Assembly (NCBI GenBank): GCA_949372755.1
Contig: CASIBO010000004.1
Location: forward strand, 124,001 to 188,000
DNA: 64,000 nucleotides
Direction: 5' to 3'
From: UBA9926 sp018645765
GTDB taxonomy: Bacteria; Pseudomonadota; Gammaproteobacteria; Pseudomonadales; Azotimanducaceae
Shown here: positions 1-8,115 of the stretch, piece by piece
How the letters are laid out: every line of letters begins with the position of its first letter
Numbering within the stretch: position 1 is the first letter of the stretch
Notes under the pieces: model-generated
Told to the model about the DNA's origin: nothing
Seen by the model: the letters and a program-made list of their open reading frames with translations, nothing else
Databases searched by the model: none
Translations under genes and position numbers: made by a program

Positions 1-2
1 CG

Positions 3-368
3 ATGATGGGTCAAGCTAATGTATTCTACCGGTACTTCCCTGAAACAATTCAGCCCGCCATTGACCGCTATCAAAACGAAAGTCGACGACTGTTCGAAGT
101 GCTGGATACCGCGCTCGAGGATGCCGAATGGTTGGCTGGGGACTTCTCCATTGCGGATATCGCAAACTGGTGCTGGGTTCGAACTTATCGGTGGAGCGGC
201 GTTTCCCGCGACAACCTACCGAATCTGGACCGTTGGCTCACCCAAATGAAATCCCGCCCGGCCTGCAGAGCCGGCATTAACGTACCCGCTCCCGCACCCA
301 AAAAGATCCTCACAGGTGAGGCCCTCAACACCTTTGCCAAAGGCGCTCAAACCATTTTGCAGACTTAA
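3..368 (+). CDS. Glutathione S-transferase, C-terminal part (gene cut by window edge)
   Basis: Only the C-terminal helical domain is inside the window; the reading frame is open to the left edge, so the first ATG codons are probably internal. The segment GQANVFYRYFPETIQPAIDRY matches the start of the C-terminal domain in YghU/YfcG-like transferases, where a GQANHFYRYAPEKI-type stretch contacts glutathione. It is followed by the expected W(L)AGDFSIADIANWCWV helix, which carries the conserved D of the GST N-capping box. Such enzymes act in the cytosol on disulfides or electrophiles. The gene ends nine bases before the convergent LLM gene. The family call is firm; the substrate is unknown. Confidence 0.85.
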   Translation: MMGQANVFYRYFPETIQPAIDRYQNESRRLFEVLDTALEDAEWLAGDFSIADIANWCWVRTYRWSGVSRDNLPNLDRWLTQMKSRPACRAGINVPAPAPKKILTGEALNTFAKGAQTILQT

Positions 369-377
369 AAGACCGAC

Positions 378-1280
378 TCAATAAATCGAGAGGAATTCTT
401 GAAATGCCACCATTTGTCCGCCGCTCGCTGATGAGGGCACGATGATCGGCGTTTTAATTCCGGCATCAAACCAAGCCTCAATCCCTTCTCTAACCATCGC
501 AGCCGTGCCAAACAAGGTCGTATCCGCAAGCCAACGATCGGTTAAAAAATGCGGCACACGGTCCCGGTCTCCGGCGGCAAGCGCCGCTTCAATACCGTCC
601 ATTTCTGCTTCATAACCCGCAGCTTTCCAGTAGGCTCGATAATTCGGCAGCATCGCATAAGAGGTTAAGGTCCGACGATTAACGGCTTTAGCCGCCTCCA
701 GGTCGTCTGAGATACAGGTTGGGATCATGTTCCCGATAAAGAAATCATCCCGGGCGCGCGTTTCGTCAGCCAAATAGCCTAAGGAGGTGCTCATATGCGA
801 ACGAGCCCCATTGGCAAACACCATGCCATCGCCAATTTCTTCCGCCAGCTGGATCATCTTATGCCGAAGCGTTGCCAGAACAATCGGCGGCATGGGTCCA
901 ACCCTCGGGACGGCTTTAAGCGCCTCGACAAACGTCCGCGTATCGGACAAAGGCTTGCCGCTACTCAGACCCCGTGACTTTAAGGCCGGCGCATGGCTCA
1001 CGCCGATCCCAAAACGAAATCGACCCTGTGAAATTTCGTGGAGGTACCCAGCCGTACTGGCAAAGTCGACAACCTGCCGAAAATAGATCGGCATAATACT
1101 GGTTCCAATCTCAATCTCATTGGTCACATGCGCGAGCGACTGACAGAGCGCCAGCGAATCGCCAAGACTCGGCGCATAAATACCGGGATAACCGCGTTTT
1201 TCAATTTCCTGGGCAAGTTCTAAGGTTGCTTGTCGGCGACCGGGAACGGCCGCTAGGCTTAAAGCAGGCAAACGGGACAT
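378..1280 (-). CDS. LLM class flavin-dependent oxidoreductase
   Basis: A 300-residue protein with the luciferase-like monooxygenase TIM-barrel pattern: an early ELAQEIEKRGYPGIYAPS strand-helix unit, then IEIGTSIMPIY, and GRFRFGIGVSH in the middle. Relatives use FMN or F420 to oxidise or reduce small organic molecules. The start is well fixed by a GGAGGA ribosome site eight bases or so upstream of the ATG. The globin-like gene lies 48 bases upstream on the same strand, so both may share a transcript. A second, unrelated-looking LLM gene lies near 48 kb. Cofactor and substrate cannot be read from the sequence. Confidence 0.8.
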   Translation of the reverse strand: MSRLPALSLAAVPGRRQATLELAQEIEKRGYPGIYAPSLGDSLALCQSLAHVTNEIEIGTSIMPIYFRQVVDFASTAGYLHEISQGRFRFGIGVSHAPALKSRGLSSGKPLSDTRTFVEALKAVPRVGPMPPIVLATLRHKMIQLAEEIGDGMVFANGARSHMSTSLGYLADETRARDDFFIGNMIPTCISDDLEAAKAVNRRTLTSYAMLPNYRAYWKAAGYEAEMDGIEAALAAGDRDRVPHFLTDRWLADTTLFGTAAMVREGIEAWFDAGIKTPIIVPSSASGGQMVAFQEFLSIY

Positions 1281-1328
1281 AAGATCCTCCTGGTTTTGAT
1301 CTAAATTATTTTGGTGCGCAGACGCACA

Positions 1329-1739
1329 TCAATTATTGATTAGGGCGCTAGAAATGGCCGTTGTCATTGCATTCAGGCGCCGTGATACAGCCGCTTCAAC
1401 GGCTGGGCCCCAGACCCGAGCGGCGCTCAAACGGAGTGTTTGCAACAATACGTCGCTTAAGAGGCGATACATTTCAGGCCGAACAAAATACGAATTGGCA
1501 TGGGTCTTTGTTTCAAACACCAAGTAGTCGCTATCGCTTGTCGCGACGTCATCAGCTAATAAAAGCCGGTAAATTTCCGCCATCATTTTGCCTCGCACAC
1601 CTTCGTCAACCTGGCTCATAAGCTGTTGGGCGTCTGGCATGGCGTCATAAAAATTCTTGTAAATACGCTCATTCAGCTTGGGGTCATCCTCTGCCGCACA
1701 TTCGAGCGCCCGTTCAATCAGTTCTTGTTCGACCGACAT
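1329..1739 (-). CDS. Globin-like haem protein
   Basis: A 136-residue single-domain protein. Its second half fits the F-G-H helices of bacterial globins: a KTH motif (candidate proximal His80), then FVRPEMYRLLSDVLLQTLR, then VWGPAVEAAVSRRL, the same order as the KHVxYxVxPEHY..ALLxTLRExxxxxWTPxxExAW pattern of flavohaemoglobin and sensor globins. The first half (IYKNFYDAMPDAQQLM) fits the B-C helix region. There is no attached reductase or signalling domain. I chose the ATG at 1739; an in-frame GTG at 1748 is possible, and GGGGTGG lies just upstream of both. The role could be oxygen or nitric oxide binding; this is inferred from fold resemblance only. Confidence 0.6.
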   Translation of the reverse strand: MSVEQELIERALECAAEDDPKLNERIYKNFYDAMPDAQQLMSQVDEGVRGKMMAEIYRLLLADDVATSDSDYLVFETKTHANSYFVRPEMYRLLSDVLLQTLRLSAARVWGPAVEAAVSRRLNAMTTAISSALINN

Positions 1740-1815
1740 TGTACCCACCCCAATTTAGATAGGCTAAGCCCACACCAATTGACTATAATCGTAATTCTAA
1801 TGGAGGTACAAATTA

Positions 1816-2526
1816 ATGGTCCGTAGAAAATCGTTCGTGCATCAACAAAAACTCATGGTCGCCGGCTTCGTTGTCACGATCTTGGCGGTTATCGCCTACC
1901 TAACCCTTGAGACGGTTACCGATGAGGGCGCTCAGGGAGATTTCATTGCGGGCATCCACTACGTCGAACTGGATAAACCCCGACGCATTCGTGGCGATGC
2001 CATCGAGGTAATGGAGTTCTTTTCCTACGGCTGTATCTTCTGCTATCGATTCGACGCTGATCTGCAAGATTGGGCTTCTGACAAAGGCGATGAAGTTCGG
2101 CTAACCCAGACCCCCCTCATCGGATCCGATCAATGGCGATTATTGGGCGCTCATTATTATGCGCTACAAGACCTTGATGCCCCGGTCGCGCTCCATCAAG
2201 GCACCTTTAGAGCGATTCACGACTTGGGCAGAAAGCTCAACAATTCCGAGGCGCTCGCGGATTTTGTTGCCAGTAATTCTGATATTGAGCCCAATCGCTA
2301 TCTGATTCAGATCGAGTCAGACGCGGTTAAAGCGAAAGTCAACTTAGCCGATCGACTGTCTCGGCAAGCACGCATCACCTCCGTGCCGCAATTGGTCGTT
2401 CAGGGCCGCTATCGCATCAGCAGTACGGTTGACGTTGGCCCAAGCCGGATGCTGGAAGTTGCGGACTACCTGATCGAAAAAATTGAAGCCGAGCGCCTTG
2501 CCAGCCGCGAGGCGTCCCAACCTTAG
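1816..2526 (+). CDS. Membrane-anchored DsbA-like thiol:disulfide oxidoreductase
   Basis: 236 residues. Residues 12-31 form one hydrophobic segment after a basic N-terminus, suggesting an uncleaved anchor with the catalytic domain in the periplasm. The thioredoxin-fold active site is C73-I-F-C76 in FFSYGCIFCYRFD, and a cis-proline loop is visible at TSVPQLVV. This resembles DsbA of Pseudomonas-type bacteria, in which FxSYxCxHCxxF is usual; here the second X of CxxC is Phe instead of His, which would be expected to change the redox potential. The GGAGGT site nine bases before the ATG fixes the start. Its stop overlaps the convergent DUF5916 gene by four bases. No DsbB partner is in the window. 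Confidence 0.8.
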   Translation: MVRRKSFVHQQKLMVAGFVVTILAVIAYLTLETVTDEGAQGDFIAGIHYVELDKPRRIRGDAIEVMEFFSYGCIFCYRFDADLQDWASDKGDEVRLTQTPLIGSDQWRLLGAHYYALQDLDAPVALHQGTFRAIHDLGRKLNNSEALADFVASNSDIEPNRYLIQIESDAVKAKVNLADRLSRQARITSVPQLVVQGRYRISSTVDVGPSRMLEVADYLIEKIEAERLASREASQP

Positions 2527-4916
2527 GAGCCAAACCGATATCTGAGTTTAACCACAAAGGCATCGGTCACCGGCTGCTGATAACTGTCTGAAAAGATGGT
2601 TTGAAAATCTCGCTGACGCAATAAACCGGATTGGTTCGACTGGCGTGTATACACCACGAACAGGTCACTCAAGGGCGCAATCTCCCAGCGGTATCGCGCC
2701 TGCAGACTGACCTGAGAAACGGCGAAATCAGGCACACTCGCATCCAGATCAGCGCGCCGCTGGAGGTCCCCAGGCGCGTCTAGAATGCTGTAAGCATCTC
2801 GCGCACGCGCTTTAACCCCAACCCACTGCACAACGAACTTGAGTTGCTGTTTCGCGCTAATAAAATACTCCAGGCCGATGCCCGGCGCCCATTGCTCGGC
2901 ATCAAACGTACTCATCGTTCGATCACGACTATGGAGCAGCCAACCCGCTCGATCTAAGTAATTAAACATCAAGTCGAGTACCAAGCGATCATCCGGCCGC
3001 CACGTTGCATACAGACTATAAACGGCGCTATCGCCGCCCAGTTCCTCGCCTTGATAGCCCAACTTCCCGCCAAAACTCAACGGCTTTGAGCGATTTGATG
3101 CCCAGCCGATGCTCGCCATTTGGCGCGCCTCGACCCGATAGGCGCCGTTGCCAAAACTATTCAAATCGTCATAGCTTGCCGCCAAGAGATCTAACCGAAA
3201 CACGACCTGTGACAAATTATTCAGCACACTTTGGTTCGAGACAAACAGACCGCCCTGGGTAAAAAGATCTTCAGAATTCTTTTGGACGAAACCTCGAATA
3301 TCGAGCTGGTTGGATCGAGCCCAACTCAGATCGGAGCGCGTTCGTGTGTGCGCCTGGCGAATCCGAAAATTATCATTGCGCTGTAAGAAACCAAGATCAC
3401 TGACATCAACCGCATCATCAAAGTACTCGATTCCCAACCGCTGGGTCACACCCTGCCGAAAGGCATATTCAAAATCCACAAACCCGCCAAAACCGCGATC
3501 GACGCCATCCTTGTCAGACGTAAACACCTGTGCATCGACTTTGAACTTTCCATTTTCACCAAGGTAATGTCCATCAAGACTCTGAACCAGCGCATCGCCT
3601 GCTTCGTTCAACACCATCGTCGACAGTGCTCCGAATGATTTGTAAGCGCCGCCGGGCTGATCTTCAAAAAGTATCCGTGCAACGCCATATTCACTACCAG
3701 CGCCCACGACCCGACGCGTGCCTTGCGCGCCTTGAACCAGAAATTGAGGGTCGTCCTCGAACGCCGCCAGCACGCCATATCGAATTTGCCCATTTTGACC
3801 GGTGACCTTAACCGCCCCGAGCAAATCATTCGGCTGGATTTGATCCTTGGTTCGAGCAGTCTCACCCGCACCCAACACGGGCAAAACCGGCTTGCCGCCG
3901 ATCCGCCGCGTATTCACCAAGGTGTAAGGCGCGCCCCGGTTACCGACACCGGCCCCCCGCGTGTCGGCTCGAGGGGAGGCCGTAAACACGTCTTGTCCCT
4001 CAAGGAAAAACAGGCGTTTCTCTGGAAAGAACGTCTCGGTTGCAGACAAATTGATGACCACGTCATCTGATTCTGCAACGCCAAAGTCTGGATTGATCGT
4101 CGCGGTTAATTGTAAATTGGTGGAGGGCCGCCAGAAAAAATCGGCGCCGGCTCGATAGTTTGTCTTGCCGTCAATTTGATCCCGGGTGACGGATGCTGAT
4201 GGAAAAATACTATATTGCTGCTTTGGCTGGACGTCCTTCACCGAGACCGATTGCAAGGCAGAGATAAACTGCGGCACCGTGTCCGGTAGCGCCGGCCAAC
4301 TCCAGCGCTCATCTTTATAGGCAACGAAACGCTCCATATACAGTCCAATGCGCCGCGCACCGGCCTGCTTGGGCATAGACACCACGCCCCAAGGGATGAA
4401 CATCTCCGCCGCCCATCCGGTTTGCGTTTCACTGGTCGCCCCCTCCCAAGCCCCGTCCCAATCACTGGTAAACTGTTTTTCTGGCAACAAGGTGCCATCC
4501 ATTTGCGCGTCACCCAAATTGATGCCAAACCAATAACCGTAACGCCCCTCTCCAGAGGTATCCAGTACCATGCCCACGCTGTCTCGTTTGATTTGACGAT
4601 TGTCTCGGCTGGACAGCCGCGCAATACGCGTCTCCGGTGGTTGCTCGACTTGAACGCCCACATACAGACCAAGCTGGTTATAGAACAAACTCACCCACGT
4701 TGCATGGGCGGGCTTAACCAGGGTGTCCGGCTCGATCACCACAAATTCATCGTACTGATCGAGGCTCGCCCAAACCGCCTCATCCAACTTGCCGTCGATT
4801 TTCACAACCGCCGAGCGTTCGGCAATCTCCAAGGTTTCCGTCGGACTCACCGACACCTGCAGTGCGTGGCTGGGTAGGGTGATCAGCAACGCTAAAACAA
4901 AAACAGCTCGGTTCAT
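2523..4916 (-). CDS. DUF5916 outer-membrane-type protein with CBM9-like N-terminal domain
   Basis: About 797 residues from the ATG at 4916, chosen because AGAGGTG sits six bases upstream and a signal peptide (MNRAVFVLALLITLPSHA) follows directly; an ATG 36 bases further out lacks these. After the signal, VVKIDGKLDEAVW begins a carbohydrate-binding family 9-like beta sandwich. The rest is the DUF5916 region, with PEKRLFFLEG typical of the family and alternating hydrophobic/aromatic strands to the C-terminus (final FVVKLRYRFGS), consistent with a beta-barrel. Related proteins occur widely in marine bacteria and are of unproven function, perhaps in glycan or peptide handling at the outer membrane. 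It has no same-strand neighbour close enough to be a clear operon partner. Confidence 0.75.
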   Translation of the reverse strand: MNRAVFVLALLITLPSHALQVSVSPTETLEIAERSAVVKIDGKLDEAVWASLDQYDEFVVIEPDTLVKPAHATWVSLFYNQLGLYVGVQVEQPPETRIARLSSRDNRQIKRDSVGMVLDTSGEGRYGYWFGINLGDAQMDGTLLPEKQFTSDWDGAWEGATSETQTGWAAEMFIPWGVVSMPKQAGARRIGLYMERFVAYKDERWSWPALPDTVPQFISALQSVSVKDVQPKQQYSIFPSASVTRDQIDGKTNYRAGADFFWRPSTNLQLTATINPDFGVAESDDVVINLSATETFFPEKRLFFLEGQDVFTASPRADTRGAGVGNRGAPYTLVNTRRIGGKPVLPVLGAGETARTKDQIQPNDLLGAVKVTGQNGQIRYGVLAAFEDDPQFLVQGAQGTRRVVGAGSEYGVARILFEDQPGGAYKSFGALSTMVLNEAGDALVQSLDGHYLGENGKFKVDAQVFTSDKDGVDRGFGGFVDFEYAFRQGVTQRLGIEYFDDAVDVSDLGFLQRNDNFRIRQAHTRTRSDLSWARSNQLDIRGFVQKNSEDLFTQGGLFVSNQSVLNNLSQVVFRLDLLAASYDDLNSFGNGAYRVEARQMASIGWASNRSKPLSFGGKLGYQGEELGGDSAVYSLYATWRPDDRLVLDLMFNYLDRAGWLLHSRDRTMSTFDAEQWAPGIGLEYFISAKQQLKFVVQWVGVKARARDAYSILDAPGDLQRRADLDASVPDFAVSQVSLQARYRWEIAPLSDLFVVYTRQSNQSGLLRQRDFQTIFSDSYQQPVTDAFVVKLRYRFGS

Positions 4917-5033
4917 ATTCACCTCTGGTTTCCTTCGAGCCAGCGGATGCATCGACCTGGCCGACTAAAGATAGTACGCCAAGCTGCCTGTAATCAAATC
5001 ATTAATCTCGTTGCAACAGCGGTTTATTAAGCC

Positions 5034-5071
5034 ATCTTTTTATTGATCGATCTTTTTATTAATCAATCTTT
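5034..5071. repeat. AT-rich 16-bp tandem repeat (two copies and a partial third)
   Basis: ATCTTTTTATTGATCG (5034-5049) is followed directly by ATCTTTTTATTAATCA (5050-5065), and ATCTTT starts a third copy at 5066. It lies in the gap between the DUF5916 gene and the acyl-CoA synthetase gene. Its role is unknown; it could be a protein-binding or curved-DNA element. Confidence 0.6.
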
Positions 5072-5076
5072 GAATT

Positions 5077-5095
5077 GCGCGCGAGACCCGCGCGC
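5077..5095. other. GC-rich perfect inverted repeat downstream of the acyl-CoA synthetase gene
   Basis: GCGCGCG (5077-5083) and CGCGCGC (5089-5095) pair perfectly around a five-base loop AGACC. It lies 36 bases past the stop of the leftward synthetase gene, where a transcript end would be expected, but there is no uridine run directly after it on that strand. It is therefore either a weak terminator or a 3' end stabilising hairpin. Confidence 0.45.
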
Positions 5096-5130
5096 CAACC
5101 GTCAACACCATGACGCATTCGAACCGCCCG

Positions 5131-6675
5131 CTACTGCGGCGCAGGGCCCGGGTAGGATTCGCGCAATACGCGTTTGAGCACTTTGCCATTCGCATTTCTT
5201 GGAATCACATCTGTAAAGGCAACCCCTTTTGGCAATTTAAAGCGCGCGAGCTTTCCATCGCAAAAATCCAAAATGGCCTCGGCCGAAACCGCCTTTGATG
5301 TGGGCACCACAATCGCAAAAGGGCTTTCGCCCCACTTTTGACTGGGCTGGCCAATGACCGCCACTTCAACCACATCGGCATGACTTAAAATGACGTTTTC
5401 GATTTCGGCGGGATAAACGTTTTCGCCCCCTGAGATGATCATGTCTTTGATACGATCCTGAATATAGACAAAGCCCTCTTCATCAATGGAGGCCACATCG
5501 CCTGTTCGCAACCAACCATCTTGGGTAACGGTGTCGGCTGTCGCCTCGGGCCGATGCCAGTACTCAAGCATAATGTGCCCGCCCTTGACCCATACTTCCC
5601 CCTGCACGCCCGGGTCGCAGTCAGAGCCTGCATCATCGACCACGCGCACTTCAGTATGAAAAAAAGCTTTCCCAGTTGAACCGATTTTTTGCAGCGCATT
5701 CTCGGCACTGATCACGCAAGCAGGCCCGCAGGTTTCCGTGAGACCGTAAATCTGGTGGATTTCGATCCCTAATTTTGAATACTGTTCAATCAAGCTGACA
5801 GGAAGGGGCGATGCGCCACTTTGGATCCACCTCAGGTGATCGAATCTAAATTGGTCACGCGGGATCTGAATCATGAAATTAAGCATCGCAGGCACCAACA
5901 GTGACACACCGATCGCCTCGTCTTGAATCAACTTCCAGGCAGACAATGGATCGAACTCACGCATCACAACACTGGTCACACCCCGATAAATATTCAAAGC
6001 AACCGGCGTTAACGCACCAACATGGAATAAGGGTAGCGCCACCAAATACCGATCGCCATCGCGCAAGTCGCAGCTGGCCTCGAAGGTCAAAAGCGCCCAA
6101 AATGACGTCGTATGCGAGTGCACCACTCCTTTGGGCAATCCCGTCGTGCCGGAGGTGTACATGATATACAAAAGGTCATCGCCACTGGCGGTCACCTCAG
6201 GTTCAGACGCATCCCCCTGGGCGCACAAAGCAGCATAGTCGGTTGCAAAGTTCAAACACGGCTCGGCACTGGCAACTTCCAGCCAATGCCGGACATCGGT
6301 CTTTTCACCGCGCCCCTGCAAGTCCCCTATAATGGTTTGAAATTCCTGTCCATAAATCAGGGTCTCTGCCCCGCTGTCCTTGATAATGAACTCAAGCTCA
6401 TCCGCCACGAGACGCCAATTCAACGGCACAACAACTCCGCCGATCTTTGCGACAGCGATAAACGCCTCGATAAACTCAACACTATTCATCAAACACAGTG
6501 CGACCCGATCACCGTGACCGACACCCAAAAGGCGAAGCTGATGGCTGAGCCGATTCGATCGTGCATTAAGTTCCGAGAAGGTGAATCTAGCACCGCTCGC
6601 AGCATCGACATAGGCCTCCCGATCCGGGCTAATGTCCGCTCGACGAGTGAGGAAGGATCCGATATTGACATTCAT
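5131..6675 (-). CDS. Acyl-CoA synthetase (AMP-forming ligase)
   Basis: 514 residues, full length for the ANL superfamily. The P-loop-like motif YTSGTTGLPKGVVHSH is intact, followed by YGLTET, the GWLRTGDVASID hinge region and the C-terminal catalytic lysine in PRNANGKVLKR. It should activate a carboxylic acid with ATP and CoA; the sequence resembles medium/long-chain fatty acid or aryl-acid ligases, but chain length cannot be assigned. AGGAGCG lies eight bases before the ATG. The acyl-CoA dehydrogenase gene 87 bases upstream on the same strand would carry out the next step of beta-oxidation, so the two probably form one unit. Confidence 0.88.
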   Translation of the reverse strand: MNVNIGSFLTRRADISPDREAYVDAASGARFTFSELNARSNRLSHQLRLLGVGHGDRVALCLMNSVEFIEAFIAVAKIGGVVVPLNWRLVADELEFIIKDSGAETLIYGQEFQTIIGDLQGRGEKTDVRHWLEVASAEPCLNFATDYAALCAQGDASEPEVTASGDDLLYIMYTSGTTGLPKGVVHSHTTSFWALLTFEASCDLRDGDRYLVALPLFHVGALTPVALNIYRGVTSVVMREFDPLSAWKLIQDEAIGVSLLVPAMLNFMIQIPRDQFRFDHLRWIQSGASPLPVSLIEQYSKLGIEIHQIYGLTETCGPACVISAENALQKIGSTGKAFFHTEVRVVDDAGSDCDPGVQGEVWVKGGHIMLEYWHRPEATADTVTQDGWLRTGDVASIDEEGFVYIQDRIKDMIISGGENVYPAEIENVILSHADVVEVAVIGQPSQKWGESPFAIVVPTSKAVSAEAILDFCDGKLARFKLPKGVAFTDVIPRNANGKVLKRVLRESYPGPAPQ

Positions 6676-6762
6676 GCACCGCGCTCCTAGTTTTTGAATT
6701 CAGCTCAACCGAGCCTCTTTTCAACATTTTTCATATCGTGACCTTTGCCGCAAACCTTTCGG

Positions 6763-7914
6763 TCAACTCACAATGCTTCTGGATATTAACTCTTTCATAA
6801 TTTCGCTGGTGCCGCCATAGATTCTCTGAATTCTGGCATCCAAATAGGCCCGAGATATCGGATATTCTGTCATGTAACCATACCCGCCAAACAGTTGGAC
6901 GCACTGGTCTGCAACCCGTCCCTGCATTTCACTTGCCGCCAGTTTCAGCATCGAGGCTTCAGCGCTGGTGAGTTCGCCTGCAATAAATTGTGCCGTGTAC
7001 TTTTCAGCCATGGCTCGACAGAGCTCGATATCCGTTTTCATTTCAGCCAACTTATAGCGAGAATTTTGAAAACCCGAGACAGCTTGTCCGAATGCCTGAC
7101 GCTCGGTAATGTACGCGACTGTCAAGTCAAAAGCCCCTTGGGCCGCGCCGACGCAGCCAACCCCGAGAATCAATCGTTCCCGAGGCAGCTCTTTCATCAT
7201 ATTGACAAAACCTTGGCCTTCACCACCCAGAATATCCGCCGTGGTTACAATCAAATCATCAAAAAACAGCTCTGAGGTATCCCCGCTGTGGAGCCCCATC
7301 TTGTCTAGATTTCGACCACGATTGAATCCCGTTGACGCACAGTCGACCGTGAACAAGGTCATGCCTTTCGCGCCTTGGTTTGGATCTGTTTTCGTTGCCA
7401 ACACGATGAGATCGCAATGTTGGCCATTGGTAATGAACGTTTTTTGACCATTAATCTTGAATTGATCTCCGTCGCGAGCAGCATGCGTTTTGATCCGCTG
7501 CAGATCACTGCCTGCGCTGGGTTCGGTCATGCCGATCGCACCAACAATTTCGCCCGAGACCATGCCCGGCAAATATTTTTCTTTCTGAGCCTCGCTACCA
7601 AGGTTCAAAATGTAGGGCGCAACAATATCTGAGTGCACCGACAGGCCGCTCGCGAGCGCGCCAAACCCAAATTTCGAAACCTCATCAACCACCAAGCAGC
7701 TGAGTTCAAACGATACGCCATAACCCCCATAGGCCTCGGGCACATCCACACACAAAAAGCCCTGCTCGCCGAAACGGCGCCAAAGCGCCCTAGGCCAAAT
7801 GCCTGCTTTTTCCCAGTCATCGTAATGCGGCGCGACCTCATCCTTTAAGAAGCGCTGAAGATTATCAACGAACAAGCGCTTTTCTTGCGGATCTAAACTA
7901 ACAGGCTGATTCAT
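6763..7914 (-). CDS. Acyl-CoA dehydrogenase
   Basis: 383 residues, typical length for the FAD-dependent family. Visible marks are IGMTEPSAGSDLQRI (flavin/substrate-binding signature 1), ITNGQHCDLIVLATKT, and the C-terminal CVQLFGGYGYMTEYPISRAYLDAR signature with IYGGTSEI, the region holding the catalytic glutamate in short/medium-chain enzymes. It makes trans-2-enoyl-CoA and passes electrons to ETF. It is transcribed leftward ahead of the acyl-CoA synthetase. A second family member lies at 23.1 kb; the two are clearly different proteins, implying different substrates. Confidence 0.88.
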   Translation of the reverse strand: MNQPVSLDPQEKRLFVDNLQRFLKDEVAPHYDDWEKAGIWPRALWRRFGEQGFLCVDVPEAYGGYGVSFELSCLVVDEVSKFGFGALASGLSVHSDIVAPYILNLGSEAQKEKYLPGMVSGEIVGAIGMTEPSAGSDLQRIKTHAARDGDQFKINGQKTFITNGQHCDLIVLATKTDPNQGAKGMTLFTVDCASTGFNRGRNLDKMGLHSGDTSELFFDDLIVTTADILGGEGQGFVNMMKELPRERLILGVGCVGAAQGAFDLTVAYITERQAFGQAVSGFQNSRYKLAEMKTDIELCRAMAEKYTAQFIAGELTSAEASMLKLAASEMQGRVADQCVQLFGGYGYMTEYPISRAYLDARIQRIYGGTSEIMKELISRSIVS

Positions 7915-8115
7915 AACGTCGCTCGATCAAATTATTGAACCGCATTATAAGCTGGTCCACACAGCATCGTCGAATCCTTCAAAGATGAGGTGTTATAAAT
8001 CAAAACTGCACAGGCTTATAGGTTGTCTATCTCGACTCGGGCGGGCAAAATGTCATTACGAGAGTGGAATCCGTCTTCAAGCATCATCGGACCACACCCA
8101 ACAAAGAGGCCGACT

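Noticed and set aside
3723..4877. Several long rightward open frames inside the DUF5916 gene
   Set aside because: They are antisense to a clear gene with signal peptide and family motifs, and read as random Arg/Pro-rich sequence.
8023..8115. 31-residue N-terminal extension of the MBL/cNMP protein
   Set aside because: No ribosome site before the ATG at 8023, while AAGAGG precedes the ATG at 8116 and the protein-like sequence begins there.
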